From positions 1 through 64,000 of the forward strand of contig DASYNP010000100.1 of the NCBI GenBank assembly GCA_036008465.1: DNA of 64,000 bases, read 5' to 3'. The position numbers were made by a program, and so were the translations under genes. Position 1 is the stretch's first letter, and every line of letters begins with the position of its first letter. Under the pieces are notes generated by a model. That model did not search any database, had not been told where the DNA came from, and saw only the letters and a program-made list of their open reading frames with translations. This DNA is from DASPSM01 sp036008465 (GTDB taxonomy: Bacteria > Planctomycetota > Planctomycetia > Planctomycetales > Planctomycetaceae). Below are positions 26,740 to 34,544 of the stretch, in pieces.

Positions 26740-27087
26740 TCGCCTGACCCCCCGTCTGGTCGCCCGCCTTGCGCGTCGAGCCGCACGGCCCATCCGCTAT
26801 TATCGAAAGAATCTTTGTAGTCGATTCAGGCGAATCACCGGCTGCGCGCGAATGGTCGCAACTTCGGGCGCTAAGCACGCTGAGCGGCCGGTGTCAGCTA
26901 GCCGTTTTCGGTTCCCACGCCAGCCGCGCGAGAATCGCGCGCAGCAGTTTAGTCGAGCGCTAATTGCAAAACGGGTTTAGTGCTCGTTAAAACCGGGGAT
27001 TGTGGCAAGCGTGGTTGACCTTGGCTCAGAAATGGAGCAGGACTAGAATTCTCCTCCCCCTCCGTTCGCCTCGAAAAAGAGAGTCTC
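26740..27087. other. Divergent intergenic region
   Basis: 348 bases between the YkgJ-type gene and larC. It must hold the promoters of both. TTGACC at 27015-27020 and TAGAAT at 27044-27049 look like promoter boxes but are 23 bases apart, too far for a standard promoter. Confidence 0.4.
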
Positions 27088-28365
27088 GTGCGGATCGCTT
27101 ACCTCGATTGTTCGACCGGCATTAGCGGCGACATGACACTTGCCGCACTCATCGACGCCGGCGTCGATCCGGCGATTCTGAAAGGTGCCGTCGATTCACT
27201 GGGTTTGGAAGGCGTAAAGCTTGTCATTCAAACGGTCATTAAGGGCGGGTTTCGGGCGACGTACGTGCGAGTTGAGCACCCCGAGCAGCACGCCCACCGG
27301 CATCTTGCAGACATCGAAGCCCTGATCAACAAGGCTCGCGGCATCACTCCGACGCAGCGAGACCTGGCTTTGCGAATCTTCGGCGCTGTGGCCCAAGCCG
27401 AGGCCCGCGTGCACGGCATGACGGTGGACCGGATCCACTTTCACGAAGTCGGCGCAATCGATTCAATCGTCGACATCGTTGGGGCGGCCGTCGGGTTCGA
27501 CGTGCTCGGCGCGGATCAAATTATCGCCAGTCGCATTCCGACCGGTCGCGGGCAGGTCTCGATCGCGCACGGCATTTGTACGGTTCCGACACCGGGAACC
27601 GCCGAGCTGCTCAAGGGCATTCCGCTCGTCGATGTGCCGATTGAAGCCGAACTGACGACGCCCACCGGTGCGGCCATCTTGAAGACGCTTGTCGATCGGT
27701 TCGGTCCGATGCCCGAAATGGCAATTCAATCGATCGGCTACGGCGCAGGGACCAAAGACTTTCCGCAGCGGGCGAATCTGTTGCGGCTCTTTGTCGGGAC
27801 TGCCGAGACGCCGGCCGAAAGTGACTCTGTGACCCTCTTGGAAACCAATCTCGACGACGTGTCGCCGGAAATCGTCGGTTATGCCAAGCGTCGGTTACTC
27901 GACGCGGGTGCCCTCGACGTGTTTTCGACCGCGATCCAAATGAAAAAGGATCGCCCCGGAACGCTGCTCTCAGTGATCGCTAAGCCGTCAGACGCCGAGC
28001 GACTCGAGGGAATCCTGTTTGACGAGACGGCCACGTTCGGAATTCGTCGCACGCTGATGGAGCGCTCGAAGCGCTCGCGCCGCGAACACACAGTCACCAC
28101 GCCTTGGGGCCCTGTTCGCGGAAAGCTCGGTTGGCGCAGCGGACATTCGGCTATTTTTACGCCGGAATTCGACGATTGTGCCCGCCTGGCGGCGGAAGCC
28201 GGCGTGCCGCTCCGCGAAGTCTACCGCGCCGCTGAAAGTGCCTGCGACCTTTCAAACATCACCCCACTGACTGAGGGAGCGAGCGAATCGGCAAGGCATT
28301 CGCACGACCACGGACACACACACGATCATTCGCACGATCATTCGCACGACCACGGACATGGATAG
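27088..28365 (+). CDS. larC: Nickel-pincer cofactor biosynthesis protein LarC
   Basis: 425 residues from a GTG. LarC inserts nickel into the pincer nucleotide, using CTP, to finish the cofactor of LarA-type racemases. The N-terminus YLDCSTGISGDMTLAALIDA is the family signature. The LarC1 part continues through VDRIHFHEVGAIDSIVDI and VPTPGTAELLKG. The LarC2 part follows in the same frame (LETNLDDVSPEIVGYAKR; FDETATFGIRR). So no frameshift is needed, unlike in Lactiplantibacillus plantarum. The last ~22 residues are almost only His, Asp and Gly and look like a metal-binding tail. No larA, larB or larE is in the window. Confidence 0.95.
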   Translation: MRIAYLDCSTGISGDMTLAALIDAGVDPAILKGAVDSLGLEGVKLVIQTVIKGGFRATYVRVEHPEQHAHRHLADIEALINKARGITPTQRDLALRIFGAVAQAEARVHGMTVDRIHFHEVGAIDSIVDIVGAAVGFDVLGADQIIASRIPTGRGQVSIAHGICTVPTPGTAELLKGIPLVDVPIEAELTTPTGAAILKTLVDRFGPMPEMAIQSIGYGAGTKDFPQRANLLRLFVGTAETPAESDSVTLLETNLDDVSPEIVGYAKRRLLDAGALDVFSTAIQMKKDRPGTLLSVIAKPSDAERLEGILFDETATFGIRRTLMERSKRSRREHTVTTPWGPVRGKLGWRSGHSAIFTPEFDDCARLAAEAGVPLREVYRAAESACDLSNITPLTEGASESARHSHDHGHTHDHSHDHSHDHGHG

Positions 28366-28416
28366 TCCGTTGCTGAAAAACCCAGCCTTGCCGGGCACAG
28401 GCGAAGGAAGCTGTCA

Positions 28417-28968
28417 ATGCTGCTGGCCACGAATATCAGTCTGCTGGAATGGGTGCTGCTAGCAACGATCCTTGCCTGCGGCACCGGCGTTCTGTGGCGG
28501 ACGTTTGTACGGGGCGTAGCGGATGCCCCCTCTCCCCACGATGTCGAGGAGACCGAGCGAGCGCAAGCGCGCGCCGAGGGTCGGATCGCCCACCTCGAGG
28601 TTCGACTGCATGACTTCGCCCGCGAAGTCGAGGCCCGAATGGAAATGAGGGCGCTGCGACTGGACAGTCTGGTCGTCGCGGGCGACCGCGAAATTGTGCG
28701 TCTATCGGCCCTCTTGAACCAGCTCTCGGAGAGCATTGGGACGACGCGACAACCCGACGTGACACACTTCGACGCCACGAGCCCCGGGCCATCCGGGCAC
28801 ACGCTGGCCACCGCGTCGCCTCCCAGGTCCGGCGCGTCGGGCGTTTCACCTGCACAGTCAGAAATGGTCGGCCATCTGGACGAAGCCGGCTACAGCGTGG
28901 TGGAAATCGCACAAATCGTCGGGCATGCTCCCGAGGTCGTGCGTTCGCTGCTCAAAAAAGCCGCCTGA
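28417..28968 (+). CDS. Membrane-anchored coiled-coil protein with C-terminal HTH-like segment
   Basis: 183 residues, unrecognised at family level. One N-terminal membrane segment (LLEWVLLATILACGTGVLW) is followed by a charged helix likely to be coiled coil (AQARAEGRIAHLEVRLHDFA through REIVRLSALLNQL). A proline/serine-rich linker leads to EAGYSVVEIAQIVGHAPEVV, which resembles the end of Bacillus DUF6115-type proteins that pair a membrane helix with a small helix-turn-helix-like end. It lies 51 bases after larC on the same strand and may be co-transcribed. Function unknown. Confidence 0.75.
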   Translation: MLLATNISLLEWVLLATILACGTGVLWRTFVRGVADAPSPHDVEETERAQARAEGRIAHLEVRLHDFAREVEARMEMRALRLDSLVVAGDREIVRLSALLNQLSESIGTTRQPDVTHFDATSPGPSGHTLATASPPRSGASGVSPAQSEMVGHLDEAGYSVVEIAQIVGHAPEVVRSLLKKAA

Positions 28969-29347
28969 AAATCGCCCGCTGCCTGATCTTTCGTCACGGA
29001 TTGGCACCATCCCCCTGGGTACGGCCCCCGTCCAAAGCATCACCAAGCATGCATGTCCGTTGATTTGTGAGTGGGGCGATATCCGGGCCAAGCCGCATTC
29101 GCCGAGACAGTAGTGATCATGCGATCACGCGTTAGGTCGGATTGAAGTGGGCGGAGTTTTTGGCCTTACCCTTCCAAAGCCGCAAACCGACTTCTGGTTT
29201 TCTAAGTGCGGCACTTCCGGGCACTTAAATGTGCAGTCGGAGTCAGGAAAGAACGATACCGAGAGGCGCGATGCCGCGCGCTTTTCGGTTGCGTCCCTGA
29301 AGCGGCTGAACGCGCGAAAGCTGACGTTGCTGCCGGCGGAAGCTTCA
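28969..29347. other. Intergenic region or leader upstream of the HEAT gene
   Basis: 379 bases. If the HEAT gene began at the GTG at 29147 part of this would be coding, but residues 1-67 of that frame look unlike the rest. It holds the palindrome at 29113-29128. Confidence 0.4.
29113..29128. promoter_or_regulatory. 16-base perfect palindrome, candidate operator
   Basis: GTGATC and GATCAC are separated by ATGC. It lies about 220 bases upstream of the likely HEAT-gene start, in a region with no other gene, and could bind a dimeric regulator. Chance cannot be excluded. Confidence 0.3.
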
Positions 29348-30997
29348 ATGGCCGACCCACTCGTCAAAACCTTTGAGCAGCTGGCCGAAAGCAAGTCAAC
29401 GGCTGCTGTCGACTTGCTGATTGCGGCACTCGACTCAAAGTACGCCGCGATTCACGAGAAGGCAGTTCTGTCGCTCTTAAGGCGAGGGACGAGCCGTTGC
29501 CAGACCGAAGTGATCCGACGCCTTCCGGGATTGACCACGGCGGCGCGCCGGCTGCTCGAAGAGCAGGGGCTGCGTCTTTCCGGCACCCTGCGACAGTGCC
29601 TGCTCCACGGCGACGGCGAACTGCGCACCCACGCCTTGGAGGTGGTCTCTGCGGCCGAGTGCTATGACCAGGCCGCGACACTCGTCCAAGTCCTACAGAG
29701 GGCCGACGATCCGTCTCATGTTGAGGTCTGCCAAACGCTGCAAAGTCTGGTAAACCGCCTGTATGAGCAGATCACTCTTGGCGGAGGGCGACGACCGGGG
29801 GGCGATCGTTTTCAGCGCAACTTGCCCCAAATTCGACAGACGATGCTCTCAGCGCTCGACGGGGCCTGCAACCAATTCGAGATTCTCTCCTGCAAAGCCG
29901 AGGTGATCGAATCGATCTTGGTTTTGGGTGATCCCGACGCGTTCGCCGTCCGCAAGGCGCTGCTGCAAAGCGTGCCAGCCTGCCGCGACCTCGCGGGGTA
30001 CCTGCTCATGTCCAGCACTCATCCAGGCGTGATGCGGTTGTTGATGGAATTCATGAAACACAACTACCCGATCGCCAAGGCGCTCGAGGCTTTCGAGCAG
30101 CGAACTGACCCAGAATTCATCTGCTTCGTGCTTAGGGAATTTCCCAAACGGCTCAACGAGAATCAGCAGAAGAACTTCAAGCAGCTCACGCGCATCGATT
30201 GGATCACCCGCCATCTGTTGCCGTTGGAGGCGATTCCTCCCAGCTTGCACGAATCGCTAATCTGGTTCGTGCAGGCGACAGGACTCACCCACGATGACAA
30301 GGTTGGCGTTCAGAAATGGATTCTGCTTCACGGGAGCGTGCAGGGACGGTCAGCGGCCGGACAAGTCCTCGAATCGGCCGAACCCGCTTGCGTCCGCGGC
30401 ATCTTGTTCGACAGCCTCGACTCCGAAGAGGAAGATGTCCAGGCCTGGGCGACGAGTCAATTGCGTTCGCAGGGGGTCCCCGAAGCGCTGCGGTTGTTGA
30501 TCGAACGGCTGGACAGCCCGTTGGCGGCCGTCCGCGAGGCCGCGCGGGGCGAGCTCAACAGTTTCAATCTCGAGTTGCTGCTCAACATCTTCGAACATCT
30601 CGACCCAAAGGTCTGTCTGCGCGCCGGAGCCCTCGTCCAGAAGATCGATCCCGATTGCCATCAAAAGCTGGTCGCTGAGTTGAACAACCCCGTGCGGCGC
30701 CGCCGAATTCGCGCCGCCCGTGCCGCCGGTCACTTGGGGCTGGCACAAGAGGTCCAGTCGTGCCTTCTGGTCATGCTGTCGGACGCGGATTCACAAGTGC
30801 GGAGGACGGCGGCCGAAGTGCTCGCCGACCTTCCCTACGCCGAGGTTGTGGCGGCGCTGACGGCCTTGCTCAATGACTCGAGCCCGCGCGTGCGGGAAAC
30901 GGCCGAACAGTCGCTCGATGCAATCCAAAAGCGGGGCCTGCAACCCACCCGACGCGTCGCCAACCCATGGCGGGAAACCACGAGAGGCTCGACTTGA
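29348..30997 (+). CDS. HEAT-repeat protein
   Basis: 549 residues from the ATG at 29348, preceded by GGCGGA; the frame is open back to a GTG at 29147. The protein is almost all alpha-helical repeats. The N-terminal unit reads AVDLLIAALDSKYAAIHEKA and the C-terminal part has clear HEAT units (AARAAGHLGLAQEVQSCLLV; RRTAAEVLADLPYAEVVAAL; RVRETAEQSLDAI). No signal peptide is seen, so it is probably a cytoplasmic scaffold. The C-terminal end overlaps the next gene by 31 bases, which points to translational coupling and a joint function. Confidence 0.85.
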   Translation: MADPLVKTFEQLAESKSTAAVDLLIAALDSKYAAIHEKAVLSLLRRGTSRCQTEVIRRLPGLTTAARRLLEEQGLRLSGTLRQCLLHGDGELRTHALEVVSAAECYDQAATLVQVLQRADDPSHVEVCQTLQSLVNRLYEQITLGGGRRPGGDRFQRNLPQIRQTMLSALDGACNQFEILSCKAEVIESILVLGDPDAFAVRKALLQSVPACRDLAGYLLMSSTHPGVMRLLMEFMKHNYPIAKALEAFEQRTDPEFICFVLREFPKRLNENQQKNFKQLTRIDWITRHLLPLEAIPPSLHESLIWFVQATGLTHDDKVGVQKWILLHGSVQGRSAAGQVLESAEPACVRGILFDSLDSEEEDVQAWATSQLRSQGVPEALRLLIERLDSPLAAVREAARGELNSFNLELLLNIFEHLDPKVCLRAGALVQKIDPDCHQKLVAELNNPVRRRRIRAARAAGHLGLAQEVQSCLLVMLSDADSQVRRTAAEVLADLPYAEVVAALTALLNDSSPRVRETAEQSLDAIQKRGLQPTRRVANPWRETTRGST

Positions 30998-31386
30998 AAG
31001 CCTTCATTCGAGTGCTGAATCAGCCGCAATTGGTCACCCTGGCGAATCTCACCCGTGGACTATCGGAATGGGTATTGGTCGCCTCCGCGGTGGCTTTAGT
31101 CGCCTTGATCATTGCCGTCTTTTACTTTTGGAACGCGCTGCGCAAATCGCGAGCGGGAAGTTCGGGAGGCTCTTCAAAGGACCTTTTCTGCGAGCTGTGT
31201 GAAGCTCACGAGCTCAACCGGTTAGAGCGGACGCTCATCCTCCAGCTCGCGTCCACCTACGAAATGCCGCAGCCTGCCGCCCTGTTCATCGATCCGTGGA
31301 CCCTGGAGCAGGCTGCGGCCGCTCCTGGTCCCGAGGCCCATCGGTACGGAGCCTTGCGACAGCGGTTGTTCGGCTCGCTGGAATAG
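30967..31386 (+). CDS. Small membrane protein coupled to the HEAT gene
   Basis: 139 residues from the ATG at 30967, which lies inside the HEAT gene. A TTG at 30994 overlaps the HEAT stop (TTGA) and has GAGAGG six bases upstream; it is a serious alternative and would give 130 residues. One membrane segment (WVLVASAVALVALIIAVFYF) is near residue 45. The cytoplasmic tail has DLFCELCEAHELNRLERTLI, then a conserved-looking AALFIDPWTL. The tail resembles segments in PilZ-associated or regulatory membrane proteins, but I cannot name a family. Coupling suggests it anchors the HEAT protein to the membrane. Confidence 0.75.
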   Translation: MAGNHERLDLKAFIRVLNQPQLVTLANLTRGLSEWVLVASAVALVALIIAVFYFWNALRKSRAGSSGGSSKDLFCELCEAHELNRLERTLILQLASTYEMPQPAALFIDPWTLEQAAAAPGPEAHRYGALRQRLFGSLE

Positions 31387-31817
31387 TCGTGGAATCCCGG
31401 CCCTGGCAAATTCAGTCCGGGTACCGGAACGGCTAACGCGGTCAGAAAATGTCCAGGCTGGGCTCAGCACTTCTCGACCATCCGATCCCCGGCATGTGGG
31501 CACGGTCCGACTGTGCTGCGAGGCCGTCACCTCAAAACACGAGCGGACTGCGGAGACAAGGGCTCTCGGCAAGAGAATTGACCAGGGTCACGCCGAAAGG
31601 GGGAAAAGGGCCAACTGTCTCAGTCGTGATTTTTTCTCAAAAATTTTCAAACTAGATGATTGTGGCCGATCTGCAACCACGTGTAAGCTACCGAAGTTCG
31701 CTCATCGCACATCTGCTATTTCGGTGCTAGGAGGCTTTCCGGTCTTCTCTTGTCTCCGGCTGCAAATTGACGATGGGTCGGGTCCTGGTGTCGTCTGCTT
31801 CCCAAAGGTGCTGCCCA
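31387..31817. other. Intergenic region with no visible gene
   Basis: 431 bases. The segment around 31625-31660 is AT-rich (TTTTTT-CTC-AAAAA) and could be a promoter region for the FHA gene. No ORF with a ribosome-binding site is seen. Confidence 0.4.
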
Positions 31818-32315
31818 ATGGACGCCAGACTGAGAGTTCTCAGTGGACCTCATGCCGGTGAAACGATTGCGATTCGCCGCGGCAAACTGCTGATCGGCCG
31901 GGAAGAGGACTGTCACCTCCGGCCCGAAAGCGAGTTCGTCAGCCGGCATCACTGCGTCCTGCTCTTGGATGATTACACGCTCCGCATTCGGGATCTGGGC
32001 AGCAAGAACGGCACGTTCGTCAACGGGCGGCGAGTAGGAACTGGCGAGACAATCCTGCTGCACGACGACACGATCTCGATCGGCGAGATGATCGGTCAGA
32101 TCGATTTGACGCCCGCGGCAAGCCCAGCCTCTCTTCCTGCGGCATTGCACAGCACAGGTGTCTTCGAGGGGGACACGGTGCAGGCCGGAACGGCAGCGAC
32201 CGACACGAATCCCGAAGCGCCAGTGCCGGCGCCCGCTCCAATTCCCGTTATTCCCGATATGACTGCAGCCGAAGCGGACAGCGATACGCGGACGCATCAT
32301 CCGCCATCCGCATAA
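31818..32315 (+). CDS. FHA domain protein
   Basis: 165 residues from the ATG at 31818; an in-frame ATG at 31767 adds 17 unlikely residues. The forkhead-associated domain fills residues ~1-95: LLIGREEDCHL, then EFVSRHHC and LGSKNGTFVNGRRV. The Arg, Ser and Asn that contact phosphothreonine are all present. The rest is a proline/alanine-rich tail (VPAPAPIPVIPD) without structure. It should read out a Ser/Thr kinase; none is adjacent. It is followed after 12 bases by the acyltransferase gene, so the two likely share a transcript. Confidence 0.9.
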   Translation: MDARLRVLSGPHAGETIAIRRGKLLIGREEDCHLRPESEFVSRHHCVLLLDDYTLRIRDLGSKNGTFVNGRRVGTGETILLHDDTISIGEMIGQIDLTPAASPASLPAALHSTGVFEGDTVQAGTAATDTNPEAPVPAPAPIPVIPDMTAAEADSDTRTHHPPSA

Positions 32316-32327
32316 CACAAAGCGCCG

Positions 32328-33047
32328 ATGGCCGGAGTCCAAGCGAACCGAGAACAGGCACCCACCGAGCCCGCGACGGATCGAAGCGCCGCGCCAAACG
32401 CGAACCCCGACCCGCGAAACCGCCTGTATCACTTTCTGCAATTCTGTCTGCAGCTGACGGTGCCCGTCTATTTCCGCTTTCAAGCCCGGGGCATCGAGCA
32501 TGTGCCCGGGCGCGGGCCCGCGCTTTTCGTGGTCAACCATCAGAGTTTTCTCGACCCGGTGATGGCCGGCCTCGCGCTGTCACGTCCGGTTCGCTTTCTG
32601 GCCCGCGACACGCTCTACCGCGGACCGCTGATCCGCGCCTTCTTGAACAAGGTCTACGCGATCCCCGTCAATCGAGATTCGGCCAGCTCGACGACCATTC
32701 GCCAGGCGGCGGCACAACTGCGGCAGGGATTCCTCGTGGGAATCTTTCCAGAGGGAACCCGCAGCGTCGACGGACAGATCGGCCCCCTCAAACCGGGGTT
32801 CATTGCCCTCGTTCGTCGGTCCGAGGCGCCGATCATTCCAGTTGGCGTGGCCGGGTCGGGTGCGGCCTTCCCGCGCGGCGCCTGGTTCATCCGGCCCAAA
32901 ACAATCCGCGTGGTCTACGGCCCTCGTCTGCAGCCGGAGCTGCTGGCTCAATTCAAGGGGCACGGGTCGGAGCAGGCGCTGCTCGATACCGTTCGCGCCG
33001 CAATGAGTCGCTGCTACGACGAGGCGCGAGAATGGCAAAGCCGCTGA
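32328..33047 (+). CDS. plsC: 1-acyl-sn-glycerol-3-phosphate acyltransferase
   Basis: 239 residues. The HX4D motif is NHQSFLD (His71, Asp76) and the glycerol-phosphate site is FPEGTRS (140-146); PVNRDS and GVAGSGAAFPRG follow the usual order. These are the hallmarks of PlsC/LPLAT enzymes that acylate lysophosphatidic acid at the inner membrane. An unusual ~30-residue polar N-terminus precedes the first hydrophobic helix (LYHFLQFCLQLTVPVYFRF). It lies between the FHA gene (12 bases) and the hexomutase gene (51 bases), probably one operon. Confidence 0.9.
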   Translation: MAGVQANREQAPTEPATDRSAAPNANPDPRNRLYHFLQFCLQLTVPVYFRFQARGIEHVPGRGPALFVVNHQSFLDPVMAGLALSRPVRFLARDTLYRGPLIRAFLNKVYAIPVNRDSASSTTIRQAAAQLRQGFLVGIFPEGTRSVDGQIGPLKPGFIALVRRSEAPIIPVGVAGSGAAFPRGAWFIRPKTIRVVYGPRLQPELLAQFKGHGSEQALLDTVRAAMSRCYDEAREWQSR

Positions 33048-33098
33048 ACGCCTGCCTAAAATCTCTCGCCAGCGGCAAAGAGCATTCGGAGTAGCGGC

Positions 33099-34457
33099 AT
33101 GCAGCGAATCCTCAGTATCTCGGGTTTGCGAGGAATCGTCGGAGACGGACTCGATCCCAATTATGTGCTCCGCTTCGCGCAAGCTCTCGGCATTCTTGCG
33201 AGGCGCGGCACCGTCGTGGTCGGACGCGACGGTCGCGCGACGGGCCCGATGCTCAAGCGGGCCGTGCTGGCCGGGTTGGAATCGGTCGGCTGCCGGGTCG
33301 TCGACGCAGGGATTATCGCGACGCCGACCTGCGGCTTTTTGGTGCGGCACCTCAAGGCGTCCGCCGGCCTGGAAATTACCGCCAGTCACAACCCTATCGA
33401 ATGGAATGGTCTGAAACCGTTTTCGAGCGAAGGGGCCGTGTTCGACGAAGCGCGTGGCAAGTCGCTCCTCGAACTGCTCAGTCAGGATTCGTTCGAGCTG
33501 TCGCGGTGGAATGCTCTTGGCCGCACGGAAGGACGTCCGGATGCCGGAGAAGCGCATCTGGCAAAGGTCGTCGAACAGGTCGACGTCGACACAATTCGGA
33601 AACGGCGGCTCAAGGTGGTGCTCGATTGCAATCACGGCTCGGGAAGCGTGTTGGGTCCCAAGCTGCTGGCGGCTTTGGGGTGCGAGGCCGTCGTCCTTGG
33701 CGGCACACCGGACGGCGTCTTCGAGCACCCGGCCGAGCCGCTCAAAGAGAACTTAATCGGCTTGTGCGAGGCCGTGCGGACCAGCGGTGCCGACGTCGGT
33801 TTCGCGCAAGACCCGGATGCCGACCGGCTGGCCATTGTCGATGACCGGGGTCGCTACATCGGGGAGGAGTTGACGCTGGCTCTGTGTGCCGATTACGTAT
33901 TGTCGCGCACGCCCGGACCGCTCGTCGTCAACGGTTCGACCAGCCGCGTCTCGGCCGATATTGCCGCGCGGCATCGGAGTCCTTTTCATCGTTCGGCAGT
34001 CGGCGAGGCGAACGTCGTCGCCCGGATGCGAGAAGTGGGCGCCGTCTTTGGGGGTGAGGGAAACGGCGGAGTAATCGAACCGCGCGTGGGGTACGTCCGT
34101 GACAGCCTGGTGGGCATGGCGTACGTCACTGCCGGATTAGCGGGAGGTAGCGTGGGCCAAAGGCGGAGCCTTGCCGACTGGGTCGATTCGTTCCCCGCCT
34201 ACTCGATCGTCAAGGACAAACTGGTCTGTCCCGCCCATCGAGTCATCGTCGCCTGCCAGGCGCTCGAAAAGAAATATCCCGACGCAACAGCCACCCGCGG
34301 AGACGGCCTGCGGTTGGATTGGCAGGACCGCTGGGTGCAAGTGCGCGCAAGTAATACCGAACCTATTCTTCGCGTGATCGCTGAAGCGCCCGACGAAGCG
34401 CGGGCCCTCGCCCTTTGCTCCGACGCGATGGCGGCAGTCAGTGCGGCCGTCTCTTAA
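33099..34457 (+). CDS. glmM: Alpha-D-phosphohexomutase, phosphoglucosamine-mutase-like
   Basis: 452 residues with all four phosphohexomutase loops. The phosphoserine loop is TASHNP (Ser96), the metal loop DPDADR (238-243), the sugar loop GEGNGGV, and the phosphate loop RASNTEPILRVIAE. The N-terminus SGLRGIVGDGLDP is typical too. GlmM converts glucosamine-6-phosphate to the 1-phosphate for UDP-GlcNAc synthesis. The sugar loop differs from the G-G-E-x-S-G-H of classic GlmM and PMM/PGM, so the gene symbol is tentative; the enzyme could use mannose or glucose phosphate. Third gene of a likely FHA-plsC-hexomutase operon. Confidence 0.85.
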   Translation: MQRILSISGLRGIVGDGLDPNYVLRFAQALGILARRGTVVVGRDGRATGPMLKRAVLAGLESVGCRVVDAGIIATPTCGFLVRHLKASAGLEITASHNPIEWNGLKPFSSEGAVFDEARGKSLLELLSQDSFELSRWNALGRTEGRPDAGEAHLAKVVEQVDVDTIRKRRLKVVLDCNHGSGSVLGPKLLAALGCEAVVLGGTPDGVFEHPAEPLKENLIGLCEAVRTSGADVGFAQDPDADRLAIVDDRGRYIGEELTLALCADYVLSRTPGPLVVNGSTSRVSADIAARHRSPFHRSAVGEANVVARMREVGAVFGGEGNGGVIEPRVGYVRDSLVGMAYVTAGLAGGSVGQRRSLADWVDSFPAYSIVKDKLVCPAHRVIVACQALEKKYPDATATRGDGLRLDWQDRWVQVRASNTEPILRVIAEAPDEARALALCSDAMAAVSAAVS

Positions 34458-34544
34458 GCGCGGCGCACCGAAGTAAGCCGTGTCTCTTATTCGTCCGTAT
34501 CACACAGACCGCTTACTGCGCGCGCGGCTCTTACTTGCGGCGGA

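Noticed and set aside
27015..27049. Possible promoter for larC (TTGACC and TAGAAT)
   Set aside because: The boxes are 23 bases apart; a standard promoter needs about 17.
28300..28362. Direct repeats that could be a small tandem array
   Set aside because: They are the codons of the His/Asp/Gly tail of LarC, so a coding explanation suffices.
31449..31655. A 68-codon plus-strand frame in an intergenic region
   Set aside because: No ribosome-binding site, no motif and no support from codon use.
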